From JAAERC01 sp032123495 (GTDB lineage Bacteria; Zixibacteria; MSB-5A5; GN15; PGXB01), in assembly GCA_032123495.1 (NCBI GenBank), contig JAQBFG010000212.1, positions 1 to 20,886 of the forward strand: a DNA stretch of 20,886 nt, written 5' to 3'. A program made the position numbers and the translations under genes. Each line of letters begins with the position of its first letter. Within the stretch, counting starts at the first letter, position 1. The notes beneath the pieces are model-generated. The model was not told where the DNA came from. It did no database searches and saw nothing but the letters and a program-made list of their open reading frames with translations. Shown here in pieces: positions 1-7,801 of this stretch.

Positions 1-2
1 AG

Positions 3-83
3 CAGCTGGAAAATGAGAAGCGTCCAGATAATCGCACTGTGATATTTAAGTATTACTTCTTTCATTATAATATTAAACTATAA
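3..83 (+). CDS. 3' end of an unidentified protein gene (partial)
   Basis: One frame is open from the window edge to a TAA at 81-83, giving 26 codons that end in a basic and aromatic tail (FKYYFFHYNIKL). Basic, Tyr/Phe-rich tails of this kind occur at the ends of some family 2 glycosyltransferases, which would fit the neighbouring glycosyltransferase gene, but the fragment is too short to assign. The stop directly abuts the stop of the opposite-strand gene. The other two plus-strand frames close within about 40 bases. The call rests only on the open frame and composition, so it is tentative. Confidence 0.4.
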   Translation, partial: QLENEKRPDNRTVIFKYYFFHYNIKL

Positions 84-1568
84 TTATTCGATCAAAGATC
101 TGTCCCGTCTATAAATATCAAACTCATATTCCGAACTCAAATATTTAAACTGATTGTGCTCAAGGCAGGCGGTATCACCCGGTTGACAATTTAAAAGTGT
201 TCGATATTTTTCATCGATAACAATATATTCGATGTTGAACTCATCGGCCAAATCACACAATGTTTCTTTGTCAAATTCTCCGCCGCGATCAGATATTGTC
301 ATCCGGGCCAGATTAAGCGCTAGAATTTCATAGTTGTCGATTTCATTAAAAATAAAATTCATCGGCACCAATACCCGGCTATTCTGCTTTATATGAGAAG
401 CGACCGCCCGATGTCGAGAAACCCAATCTTCTTTCCCCGTTAATATTACCTGAAAGCTGAAAAACAGACCATATCCAATAACGAGAGTAAGCATCACAAT
501 AAATAGTTTTTGAAGATAACTTTTTAGACGTTCTGATTCAGTTAGCAGCAGATATATATTCTGCGCCATTATTAATGCAAAATATGGGAAAAGCATTATC
601 CCATAAAATTTGGTCGTTTTATTCTGGCTGATAATACCTAATAAAACTATCAGCGAAAAAGCATACACAAGCATCGATCTGTCTTTTAATGTTTTGCTTT
701 TGATCTGGTAGAAAACCGACAAGAGAAACAAAATAGTTATTCCGTATATCTCCGGTTTCCGAAACAGCCGCTTATGCTCATTAATTAGATTTTTGAACGG
801 CATATACCATTGAAGATTACTTCCGGCATTGCTGGGATCACCAACAAATTGCAAACGAAAGAGCTCCATATTGCCAATTGCCTCATAAAAATATAGCGAT
901 GCAATTATTGCCGATAAAATTGAAAATGAAACAAGTCCGCTCCATCGTTTATTAAAAAGTAGCAGCGCTGCTCCGGCACCGATAAATATGAGACCATTAA
1001 GATGCACCAGCACCGACAGACCGGCAACTATCGCCGATAGAATTAGAAATATCATCTTATTCTGTTTTAAATATTCATAAAGCAGGAAAAAACTGCCAAA
1101 CCCAAAAGTCGCAAGCATCACCTCGGGACGAAAGATAGCGGAATAATGAAATATCAATGGACAGGAGAGGAGAATTATAATGGTCAGTCTGAAAATTGTA
1201 CTATTATAATATTTTTTGCAGAACAGATGAATCAGCCCGGCCAGTAACAGTCCAAAAAGAATCGAAACCAGACGTAAACTATAAAGAGACAAACCGAACA
1301 ACTTGATAAAGAGTCCTCCGGTCCAGATAAAGGCTTTGTGATAAACCAGAATTCGTTCATTATACCGAAGATAATCCTGAAACATCTCGGAGCTGACCAA
1401 GCCATCTCTGGCGAACATAATCGCCTGCTCACCGAGCCAGGCATCGTCGAAATCTACATATAGTCCGGGAATATTAATAGCGAAAAGAAGCAGTTGAAAA
1501 ATCAAAAGTGACCAAATAAGCGGTCGGTGATATTTGTCTATTATTTCTTTCATTATTATTTGATACAC
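84..1568 (-). CDS. GT39/ArnT-like polytopic membrane glycosyltransferase
   Basis: This is a membrane protein of 494 residues with about ten hydrophobic helices and a soluble C-terminal part from about residue 380. It resembles the PMT/ArnT (GT-C fold, family 39) enzymes, which move a sugar from a polyprenyl-phosphate donor to a lipid or protein on the outer face of the inner membrane. The first loop has the acidic motif DFDDAWLGE (residues 39-47), matching the catalytic Asp/Glu site of the family. HYSAIFRPE (141-149) matches the second conserved loop. The acceptor cannot be told. The open frame starts at a GTG at 1568, but an in-frame ATG at 1553 (MKEIIDKY) is equally possible and neither has a clear Shine-Dalgarno sequence. 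A terminator separates it from the upstream DUF6249-like gene, so it probably has its own promoter. Confidence 0.8.
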   Translation of the reverse strand: MYQIIMKEIIDKYHRPLIWSLLIFQLLLFAINIPGLYVDFDDAWLGEQAIMFARDGLVSSEMFQDYLRYNERILVYHKAFIWTGGLFIKLFGLSLYSLRLVSILFGLLLAGLIHLFCKKYYNSTIFRLTIIILLSCPLIFHYSAIFRPEVMLATFGFGSFFLLYEYLKQNKMIFLILSAIVAGLSVLVHLNGLIFIGAGAALLLFNKRWSGLVSFSILSAIIASLYFYEAIGNMELFRLQFVGDPSNAGSNLQWYMPFKNLINEHKRLFRKPEIYGITILFLLSVFYQIKSKTLKDRSMLVYAFSLIVLLGIISQNKTTKFYGIMLFPYFALIMAQNIYLLLTESERLKSYLQKLFIVMLTLVIGYGLFFSFQVILTGKEDWVSRHRAVASHIKQNSRVLVPMNFIFNEIDNYEILALNLARMTISDRGGEFDKETLCDLADEFNIEYIVIDEKYRTLLNCQPGDTACLEHNQFKYLSSEYEFDIYRRDRSLIE

Positions 1569-1605
1569 ATCTTTGTTTATATAAAGAAATTTGAAAGAAA
1601 ATTGC

Positions 1606-1642
1606 CATTAAATAAAAAGGGCAGGTCTTTTGAACCTGCCCC
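1606..1642 (-). terminator. Rho-independent terminator of the DUF6249-like gene
   Basis: An 8-bp perfect GC-rich stem, GGGCAGGT (1619-1626) with ACCTGCCC (1634-1641), encloses a 7-base loop. Read on the minus strand it is followed by TTTTTATTT. It sits about 20 bases past the stop of the gene at 1664-2032 and upstream of the glycosyltransferase gene. Confidence 0.85.
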
Positions 1643-1663
1643 GAAAAATTGTATATAGCCTTA

Positions 1664-2032
1664 TTATTCGTTTTTATTGTTCTTGTTCTCTTTTTCTTTC
1701 ATAAGAGCAAGACCGTAATAAATCAGCATTGCCACACCTGCCGCCATGAGCATCACTCCAAAATAGATCTCAGAACTGACATAAGTCGGTAGGACCTGCA
1801 GTACCACAATTACTACTCCAACAAAAAGCAGGACCAATCCCCATTTAAGTGAGGATGGCAGAAAAACTTCGGAGTCTGTTTTAAACATTTTGGCCGCTTC
1901 TTCACCGACAAGGCCTTTTTCAATCATCTGCTTACGGGTAGCATAATTGAGCGCCATCTTGACGATATAAGCAATTACCGGAAAAATGACAAATACCGGG
2001 GATACTTCGGCCAGGGTTTCCAATGGGGTCAT
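1664..2032 (-). CDS. DUF6249-like small membrane protein
   Basis: This 122-residue protein has three hydrophobic helices (about residues 9-29, 60-80 and 88-110) and a charged, Lys/Asn/Glu-rich C-terminal tail. The segment between helices 1 and 2 contains RKQMIEKGL, the pattern seen in DUF6249 proteins of Bacteroidetes and relatives, which are often found beside ECF sigma factors. Function is unknown. The ATG at 2032 has a near-perfect Shine-Dalgarno, AGGAGGT, five bases upstream. It is divergent from the sigma factor gene, and its upstream region carries the same CTGCAAC-N17-GTC element as the sigma gene, so it is probably a target of that sigma factor. The family name is from recall of the pattern and is less sure than the gene itself. 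Confidence 0.75.
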   Translation of the reverse strand: MTPLETLAEVSPVFVIFPVIAYIVKMALNYATRKQMIEKGLVGEEAAKMFKTDSEVFLPSSLKWGLVLLFVGVVIVVLQVLPTYVSSEIYFGVMLMAAGVAMLIYYGLALMKEKENKNNKNE

Positions 2033-2096
2033 GATTACCTCCTCATATTAATTTTACTGTTATTTTTTGTTATCATTTTTTACCTTCATAAAAATA

Positions 2097-2123
2097 GACA
2101 GCTTATTATAAAAAATGTTGCAG
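2097..2123 (-). promoter_or_regulatory. Candidate ECF-sigma promoter for the DUF6249-like gene
   Basis: Read on the minus strand, CTGCAAC (2123-2117) is followed after exactly 17 bases by GTC (2099-2097). An AAC-containing -35 box and a GTC -10 box about 16-17 bases apart are typical of ECF sigma promoters. The -10 element lies about 65 bases upstream of the gene's ATG. The same pattern with identical spacing faces the sigma gene. Confidence 0.55.
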
Positions 2124-2141
2124 AATATATTTATAAAATTC

Positions 2142-2168
2142 CTGCAACTTTATTTCTCTGGCTTAGTC
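2142..2168 (+). promoter_or_regulatory. Candidate autoregulated ECF-sigma promoter
   Basis: CTGCAAC (2142-2148) is followed after 17 bases by GTC (2166-2168), about 20 bases before the GTG start of the sigma gene. This repeats, in the opposite direction, the element facing the DUF6249-like gene. The two CTGCAAC boxes form a 7-bp inverted repeat 18 bases apart. Autoregulation is inferred from pattern and position only. Confidence 0.55.
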
Positions 2169-2187
2169 CCATATAATAGAGAATGAT

Positions 2188-2790
2188 GTGGAAAATAATG
2201 GACCTCACAAAAGCAAGGAAGATCAAAAGGATGGTAACTCCTTAATAGAGAGGATATTAGCCGGCGAAATCAATGCCTTTGAGGAGATTATAAAGGATTA
2301 TGGCCGGCTGGTGAACCATATTGTGTACAGAATGATACCAAATATTACAGATCGAGAAGATATCTGTCAGGATGTTTTTGTCAAAGTGTATCAAAATTTA
2401 TCCTCATTTCGCTCAGATGCCAAACTTTCAACCTGGATAGGCAGGATCGCTACCAACCGCTGTTTGGACCACCTTGGCAAAAAATCTCTTCCTCTGGCCG
2501 ATGAAGCTTTTGACAAAGCGACCGAAAGTGCGGTTGATACCCGGCAAAGACCTGATGATAGGACCGAACTTGGCGAAATATCTGATCTGCTGAAAAATGA
2601 AATAAATAAACTTCCGGCAGTTTACAAAACTATAATAACTTTGTATCATTTAGATGAAAACAATTATGCCGAAATAGGTAAAATATTAAAGATGCCGGAA
2701 GGCACCGTTAAAAGTTACCTGTTTAGGGCAAGGCAAATGCTGAGACAACAACTTTCAGCCTCGTATAATCAGGAGGAGTTGTGGCAATAG
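2188..2790 (+). CDS. ECF-family RNA polymerase sigma factor
   Basis: This 200-residue protein has the two-domain layout of extracytoplasmic-function sigma factors. Region 2 spans about residues 27-96, with DREDICQDVFVKVYQ (55-69) for core binding and LSTWIGRIATNRCLDHL (80-96) for -10 recognition. Region 4 spans about residues 132-188, with the helix-turn-helix NYAEIGKILKMPEGTVKSYLFRAR, which reads the -35 box. The GTG start at 2188 is the only usual start codon between the upstream in-frame stop (2164) and region 2. A weak AGAG lies upstream of it. The last 10 bases overlap the anti-sigma gene, so the two are translationally coupled. A divergent DUF6249-like gene shares the same promoter pattern. 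The signal it answers is unknown. Confidence 0.93.
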   Translation: MENNGPHKSKEDQKDGNSLIERILAGEINAFEEIIKDYGRLVNHIVYRMIPNITDREDICQDVFVKVYQNLSSFRSDAKLSTWIGRIATNRCLDHLGKKSLPLADEAFDKATESAVDTRQRPDDRTELGEISDLLKNEINKLPAVYKTIITLYHLDENNYAEIGKILKMPEGTVKSYLFRARQMLRQQLSASYNQEELWQ

Positions 2791-3320
2791 AACATCTGAC
2801 CGATTCGATCTTACAGGATTATCTCGATGGTAACCTTGGCAGTAATGAATCTGAAATCAAAACTCATCTTGATAGCTGTCAACTATGTTCTGCCCGTCTG
2901 GAGCAGTATCAACTGCTTTATAGCGAACTTGAGGTTGACTCAATTCCGGCTCTTTCGCCAGATTTTTCCAAAGCGGTAATGTCTAAAATAGCGCAAGTTG
3001 ATCTTGAAGCATTGGCAGTCGAAGATAATAAACGGCCGGTGGCCGTTCCGACTTTGATATATGCGATTATCGGTGCTATTGTTACGATTGCCTCAATAAT
3101 ATATTTTGTCAATCTGGAACCGCTAACGCGGGCGTTTCGTTTCACGGCGGTTTCTGATTATTTTAATCGAGTTATTGTCTCCAAAGTCAGTTCTGCTACT
3201 GCTGATTTAGGTTTTGATTTTTCATTGGTCCTGATGGTGATTGCAACCCTGATTGTAATTGGTGGAATAGATTATATTGTCCAGCATTATAAACATCGCA
3301 CCGCTTCGTTTATGGTCTAA
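2781..3320 (+). CDS. Zinc-finger (zf-HC2) membrane anti-sigma factor
   Basis: The 179-residue protein begins with a cytoplasmic zinc-binding anti-sigma domain whose motif is H29-x3-C33-x2-C36 (HLDSCQLC). This is the ZAS signature of proteins that hold ECF sigma factors inactive. Two hydrophobic helices follow, at about 90-110 and 147-167, and the segment between them probably faces the periplasm. It would release the sigma factor of the preceding gene on an envelope signal, by proteolysis or conformational change. The GTG start at 2781 has AGGAGG four bases upstream and overlaps the sigma gene's end by 10 bases. Two membrane passes rather than one is somewhat unusual for a classic single-pass anti-sigma factor. 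Confidence 0.88.
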   Translation: MAIEHLTDSILQDYLDGNLGSNESEIKTHLDSCQLCSARLEQYQLLYSELEVDSIPALSPDFSKAVMSKIAQVDLEALAVEDNKRPVAVPTLIYAIIGAIVTIASIIYFVNLEPLTRAFRFTAVSDYFNRVIVSKVSSATADLGFDFSLVLMVIATLIVIGGIDYIVQHYKHRTASFMV

Positions 3321-3416
3321 TAAAATATTTTCTCCTAAAATTCTTCTCATTTATTCTTCCTAAATTATATATATTGGATAATATAATAATTTGTTCGATT
3401 GGGTATCTGACTATTG

Positions 3417-5462
3417 ATGAAAACAAAAGATAAAATATTCTGGTTGTCTTATATCTATCTACTGGCGTTGGTTCTGATCCGTTTGATCCCGATTATTGAC
3501 CCCGGCTCACGGACCTGGGGTTTTAATCATCTAATATTTTTGCCGGATGTTTATTCTTATAGCTTCTTCTTTATTGCTGCTATCGCACTTATAATTCCTT
3601 TTATTCGTTCCACAGAGAAGGCAGGGGAGAAGTTGTCCGAATGGTTTTCAGATAAATTTCTCGAGAGCCGATTTAAATACCTGCATCGCCTTCTGTTTAT
3701 TACCATAATGACATCGCTCTTCGCCATTTTCGCCGCCCCAACTCATTTTTTGGGTGATGGGTATGATGTTATACAAAATATCTCCTCCCAATCGCAGGCT
3801 CACGTTAAATGGAGCGAAATCGGTATCACCAGGCTGCTGATTTATTTATCTTCAATTCTTGGTTCCGATCATCTGGCTGCCTCAAGGTTGGCATTTCAAT
3901 TAGTATCAGTTATATCTGGTGCCATCTCCATTTATTTTCTTTTCCTGATTTCTCAGATTGTCTCAGAGGTAAAGCTCAAACGTTTCCTTGTTTTTATAAA
4001 TTTATTTATGTCTGGAATGCTTTTGCTCTTTTTTGGATATGCTGAGTACTATCCTATTGTCTGGATATTCCTGACCGGCTTTTTCTATTTCTGCATCCGA
4101 TTTTTGAAAGATGGTAATGGATTGATTTTAGCCTGGCTATTTCTATTGATAGGAATCGGCCTTCATGTTCAACTGTTGATCTTCCTGCCTGCCCTGGTAT
4201 TTTTGAGTTTCGCCAAAGGAAGAGGTTACAAAATATATCATCAATACAAAATGGCGATTTGTGGTTTCGCCAGTATTACAATTCTAACTGCTTTGATATT
4301 ATTGGTTTATCAATACAGAACCAATTTATATGTCGAGGATACATTCCTTCCGCTATTTGTTGGCAAACCTGTTTATCCGGAATATGCCATGCTGTCTGTT
4401 CCGCATCTGCTTGATATTATAAATGAATTTATCTTAGTCTCGCCGCTACTATTTCTTCTATTAATTTTAGGCATTGGTAGTATCAAAAATTATCTTAAAA
4501 ATAAAACAGCAATATTTTTTGGATTAAGTGCAATTGGCACTTTGTTGTTTTTATTTGTTATTGATCCAAAATTAGCTTTTCCGCGAGATTGGGATCTGTT
4601 TTCAATATCATGCTTTCCATTGATGCTATTTTCGACAACGTTGATTAGTAAAAACCGCATTGAACATATTGGAAAATTACTAATCCCGATTTTGCTGATT
4701 TTGTCAATCTATTCTCTGCCATTTTTATTGACCAATTTGCATCTTAACAGGTCGGAAAAATATTTTGAAAATCTTATTGAATTAGATACATCCAAATCAA
4801 TGTCATCGATGACAGTTTTGTCCAGATATTATAAAGATAATAATGACCGAGAGAAGTTTGATGCATTAATGGTTAAATTAAATAAAGAGTTCATGCAAGA
4901 CCGAATTATCTCACAGGCTATCGATGTCACAATAGCAGGTGATTTGGAATCAGCATTCAAATATATCCAATTAATCAAGCCTGACAAATTTAGTGGTGAA
5001 TATCATAGATTGCTTGCATTGTTTAATTATGGTTCGGGCCAATATGAAAAAGCGCTGGATCATATCGATTTGGCGCTGCAATTGAGGAAATATGCTTCAA
5101 CTTACCATTGGACCCGATCCCGTATATTATATAGTATGAAAAGATATGATTCGGCCCTTTCAAGTCTGCGAGAAACGAATAAACTCGACCCTTCCGATCT
5201 GAAAGCGGTTGACGCTTTGGCAATGATATTTGATTTGACAAGGCAACCCGATTCATGCGTTTATTATGCCAAAGAAACGCTTAAGCTTGATTCGACCCGA
5301 TTTCCATCATATAGATATATTGTAAAATGGTTTGCACTGGCTGGGCAGATGGAAAAGGCACAAAAATATAAAGATATGTATATCAGATTTTCACCGGTCG
5401 ATTCAACCCAAACACGGAATTTGGAACTACTCGATAGTCTTATTATCAATAAAGGCAGATAA
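3417..5462 (+). CDS. Polytopic GT-C-like membrane protein with C-terminal TPRs
   Basis: This 681-residue protein has about eleven or twelve transmembrane helices in residues 8-440, then a soluble part with about three TPR-like helical repeats (roughly 527-660, for example YEKALDHIDLALQLR and YDSALSSLRETNKLDP). The first large loop has FLGDGYD, and two further loops carry AEYYP and FPRDWDLFS. Acidic residues in such loops are typical of GT-C glycosyltransferases. The overall plan, a GT-C-like membrane part plus TPRs, resembles eukaryotic TMTC O-mannosyltransferases, but enzymatic activity is inference. The frame also allows a TTG at 3414; the adjacent ATG at 3417 is preferred. No clear ribosome site is visible. 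It follows the anti-sigma gene by about 95 bases and may be cotranscribed. A terminator on the opposite strand lies just past the stop. Confidence 0.72.
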   Translation: MKTKDKIFWLSYIYLLALVLIRLIPIIDPGSRTWGFNHLIFLPDVYSYSFFFIAAIALIIPFIRSTEKAGEKLSEWFSDKFLESRFKYLHRLLFITIMTSLFAIFAAPTHFLGDGYDVIQNISSQSQAHVKWSEIGITRLLIYLSSILGSDHLAASRLAFQLVSVISGAISIYFLFLISQIVSEVKLKRFLVFINLFMSGMLLLFFGYAEYYPIVWIFLTGFFYFCIRFLKDGNGLILAWLFLLIGIGLHVQLLIFLPALVFLSFAKGRGYKIYHQYKMAICGFASITILTALILLVYQYRTNLYVEDTFLPLFVGKPVYPEYAMLSVPHLLDIINEFILVSPLLFLLLILGIGSIKNYLKNKTAIFFGLSAIGTLLFLFVIDPKLAFPRDWDLFSISCFPLMLFSTTLISKNRIEHIGKLLIPILLILSIYSLPFLLTNLHLNRSEKYFENLIELDTSKSMSSMTVLSRYYKDNNDREKFDALMVKLNKEFMQDRIISQAIDVTIAGDLESAFKYIQLIKPDKFSGEYHRLLALFNYGSGQYEKALDHIDLALQLRKYASTYHWTRSRILYSMKRYDSALSSLRETNKLDPSDLKAVDALAMIFDLTRQPDSCVYYAKETLKLDSTRFPSYRYIVKWFALAGQMEKAQKYKDMYIRFSPVDSTQTRNLELLDSLIINKGR

Positions 5463-5472
5463 GGGCAGGCAC

Positions 5473-5501
5473 AAAAAAACGCCCGGTTGTTCACCGGACG
5501 T
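5473..5501 (-). terminator. Rho-independent terminator of the S41 protease gene
   Basis: A 9-bp stem pairs 5479-5487 with 5493-5501 around a 5-base loop. On the minus strand the only irregular pair becomes a U-G wobble and the stem is followed by seven Ts, so it is built for the minus-strand protease gene. On the plus strand the same pair is a C-A mismatch and the tract is poor, so it would act only weakly for the convergent TPR gene. Confidence 0.85.
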
Positions 5502-5525
5502 TATATAAATCAAATATAAGATATA

Positions 5526-7355
5526 TTACTTTTCTTCTTCTTCAACCATCACATGGTCGCGGTCATGGCCGCTTTCCAAAACTCTGGTGAATTCATCACG
5601 ATCCTGAAGTAATTTTACAGCTTCAAGAATCGTCTTATCGGTTTTGAGGATGATCTCTTCGTAGACTCCGCGCTGTCCGGCAATTTTGCTGGTGATTTCT
5701 CTTTTGATTGCTTTTTCGATATACTCCGATGAATTAACAAAATCCTGCTCTTTTTCGTTGGTAATCAGCTCTGCAAAATCATCAAGGGCTGGCATATAAA
5801 GCGAATCTTTCTTTTCATCGCTGATCGCCTTTTTCAACTCATCGAGTGAATATTCAAGAGAAGTCTTGTAGGTAAATTCTTTTTCTTTCATGAAATCTTT
5901 AAATTCGGAAACTATCTCATCGGTAACTTCAAAGTCGGTTGTCAAATCCGGATTTGCCGCATACTGTTTGACCGCAAAATCAAAGAAAGTTCCTCTTCGT
6001 TCAAGGGCCAATTCAATCGGTTTATAAATATCTTCATGGGTCAATTCAACATCCGGTAAAATGCCGCCACCGCCATAAACTACGCGGCCGCTGTTGGTGT
6101 AATATACTTCCCGGTCAGAAATGGTCAGTGAGTCAACCGTTGTTTCTTCATCGGTTTCGGCTATGTCATCGCCATGCCCGTCCTTGCTTTGTTTCTCAGG
6201 TTTCTGGATACACCGGCCTGAGGGAATATAATATTTGGCTGTCGTCAGTTTGAGGGCAACGTCGTTTTCAGCGCCGATTGGAAATACCTGCTGAACCAGT
6301 CCTTTGCCATAGGTCTGATAACCCATGATGATACCACGATCCCAATCCTGAATAGCTCCCGATACGATTTCGGAGGCTGATGCGGTTCCTTCGTTAACCA
6401 GGACTATCAGCGGTTTATCAGGAAAGAGCGGTTTCCGTTGCGAATACAATCTGCGTTCAGATTCGGCGTATTTGCCACGAGTATAAACAACCAGTTTGCC
6501 TTCTTCGACAAACAGTTCGGCAGTCTCAACCGCCTGCTGCAAAAGACCGCCGCCATTGGAACGAAGATCAAATATCAACGAGCTGATTCCTTGATTGTCC
6601 AGCTCGGCAATAGCTTCTCTTAATTCATGGCTGGTCTCTTCGGCGAAACGGGATAGTCTGACATATCCAATATCGGTGCCGTCAATAACACCATAAAAAT
6701 TAACAGATTTTAATTCAATTACCGCCCGTTCGACATCAAAATCTAATTCGTTGGAAATACCTTCGCGTTTGATGATAAGATTTACAGATGTCCCGGCAGT
6801 GCCGCGCATTAATTTGGCGGCATCGGCGGTGGTCATATCTTTTGTTGATGTACCATCGATTTTGGTGATCTTATCACCCGATCTTAACCCTTTGCGATAA
6901 GCAGGAGAGCCTTCCATCGGGGTCACAATCGTAATATAATCATCGCGGGAATCGATTTCCATGCCAAGACCTTCATACTTGCCGCTGGTGCTTTCCATTA
7001 ACTGTTCGTATGATCTCTGTTCCATAAGAACAGAAAAACGATCAAGATCCTCAAGCATGCCTCGAATGCCGGCATTAATCAGGGATTTGGTATCGATCTC
7101 TTCCATATAACGGTTTTTTACGTCATAAACGACCTGATTAAATTTCTTGATCTCTTTAAACAGGGTTTCACGAGTCTCTTCAGCCGATGCTTCTTCAATT
7201 TCAGACGGGGTTTCATTTAGATTAATATGAACCGTGTCGGCCAAATAAATTGGCTCTGGTGTTTTACCCTGAACCGCCTCTCCAGATCCTACAACCCAGA
7301 TAAGGCCGCATAAAAATACGGTGATTGAAACTATCATTAGTGAAAAACTCCTCAT
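5526..7355 (-). CDS. Exported S41 (CtpA-type) C-terminal processing peptidase
   Basis: The 609-residue protein has an N-terminal signal or anchor helix (1-24), a helical region, a PDZ domain (about 125-200) and an S41 catalytic domain. The predicted Ser/Lys dyad is S326 in NEGTASASE and K351 in TYGKGLVQ, 25 residues apart as in Prc and the plant D1 protease. The substrate-cleft motif reads DLRSNGGG (263-270), where many relatives have DLRxNPGG. An acidic insert (about 385-412) interrupts the domain, and a charged C-terminal extension of about 150 residues follows. It should act in the periplasm, cutting proteins at their C-termini. The ATG at 7355 has AAGGAAGT upstream. It stands alone on its strand with a terminator behind it. 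The substrate is unknown. Confidence 0.93.
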   Translation of the reverse strand: MRSFSLMIVSITVFLCGLIWVVGSGEAVQGKTPEPIYLADTVHINLNETPSEIEEASAEETRETLFKEIKKFNQVVYDVKNRYMEEIDTKSLINAGIRGMLEDLDRFSVLMEQRSYEQLMESTSGKYEGLGMEIDSRDDYITIVTPMEGSPAYRKGLRSGDKITKIDGTSTKDMTTADAAKLMRGTAGTSVNLIIKREGISNELDFDVERAVIELKSVNFYGVIDGTDIGYVRLSRFAEETSHELREAIAELDNQGISSLIFDLRSNGGGLLQQAVETAELFVEEGKLVVYTRGKYAESERRLYSQRKPLFPDKPLIVLVNEGTASASEIVSGAIQDWDRGIIMGYQTYGKGLVQQVFPIGAENDVALKLTTAKYYIPSGRCIQKPEKQSKDGHGDDIAETDEETTVDSLTISDREVYYTNSGRVVYGGGGILPDVELTHEDIYKPIELALERRGTFFDFAVKQYAANPDLTTDFEVTDEIVSEFKDFMKEKEFTYKTSLEYSLDELKKAISDEKKDSLYMPALDDFAELITNEKEQDFVNSSEYIEKAIKREITSKIAGQRGVYEEIILKTDKTILEAVKLLQDRDEFTRVLESGHDRDHVMVEEEEK

Positions 7356-7393
7356 AATGTACTTCCTTTAGATCTAAATATCCCGGCAATTTT

Positions 7394-7421
7394 AATCTAC
7401 TTATTTCAATTCTAAAGTCAA
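7394..7421 (-). promoter_or_regulatory. Candidate housekeeping promoter of the S41 protease gene
   Basis: On the minus strand, TTGACT (7421-7416) and TAGATT (7399-7394) are separated by 16 bases. The -10 element is about 39 bases before the ATG. The match to the sigma-70 consensus is good at -35 and fair at -10. Confidence 0.4.
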
Positions 7422-7647
7422 GCAAGATAAGAACCGGATGCTTTCCTATGTCATTATTAATTTAACAGTTATACCTACTAATTAGTTTCAAATCTTTAGG
7501 ACTAATATCCGGATAACATAACCTGTTTCTGTATGTAGTGTTACACAACCGTTCATAATTTCATTTATTCCGTAGAACATACTAAATTATTTTTTAATTA
7601 AGCAGTTTATTGTTTTGCTATCTATGCTTTTAAACGAAAATAACTGC

Positions 7648-7687
7648 AAACTGTTGCAATAGTTTATGTTTTAAATGGCAACAGTTT
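7648..7687. repeat. 10-bp inverted repeat with 20-base spacer
   Basis: AAACTGTTGC (7648-7657) is exactly mirrored by GCAACAGTTT (7678-7687). The arms contain GCAAC in divergent orientation, as in the sigma-gene promoter region. It could be a regulator binding site or a weak hairpin. A 10-bp repeat can arise by chance in AT-rich DNA of this length. Confidence 0.5.
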
Positions 7688-7737
7688 TTCTGAGTTTTGC
7701 CATAATATCAGTTTGGAAATTAATTACAATTTGTGAT

Positions 7738-7765
7738 TTGACAAAAGAATTAAACAGGCTATTTT
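7738..7765 (+). promoter_or_regulatory. Candidate promoter of the repair operon
   Basis: TTGACA (7738-7743) is followed after 16 bases by TATTTT (7760-7765), about 36 bases before the ATG of the HAD gene. This is a perfect -35 box with a moderate -10 box. It would drive the three-gene cluster 7802-9882. Confidence 0.4.
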
Positions 7766-7801
7766 CACTCATACTTTAATATTAAACGATTTGGACAGCA
7801 G

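Larger units (their letters stand above)
7356..7801. other. 446-bp gene-free divergent intergenic region
   Basis: This AT-rich stretch lies between the minus-strand protease and the plus-strand phosphatase. It holds a likely promoter for each and a 10-bp inverted repeat. The longest plausible reading frame is 34 codons (7675-7779), which lacks a ribosome site. No RNA gene fold was recognised. Confidence 0.6.

Noticed and set aside
2117..2148. GTTGCAG/CTGCAAC as a repressor operator
   Set aside because: Both arms are better explained as divergent -35 boxes, because each has a GTC exactly 17 bases downstream; an operator role is not excluded.
7675..7779. A 34-codon hydrophobic frame in the large intergenic region (starts MATVFLSFAIISVW)
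   Set aside because: It has no ribosome binding site, its start overlaps the 10-bp inverted repeat, it runs through the likely promoter of the repair operon, and a frame this long is expected by chance in AT-rich DNA.
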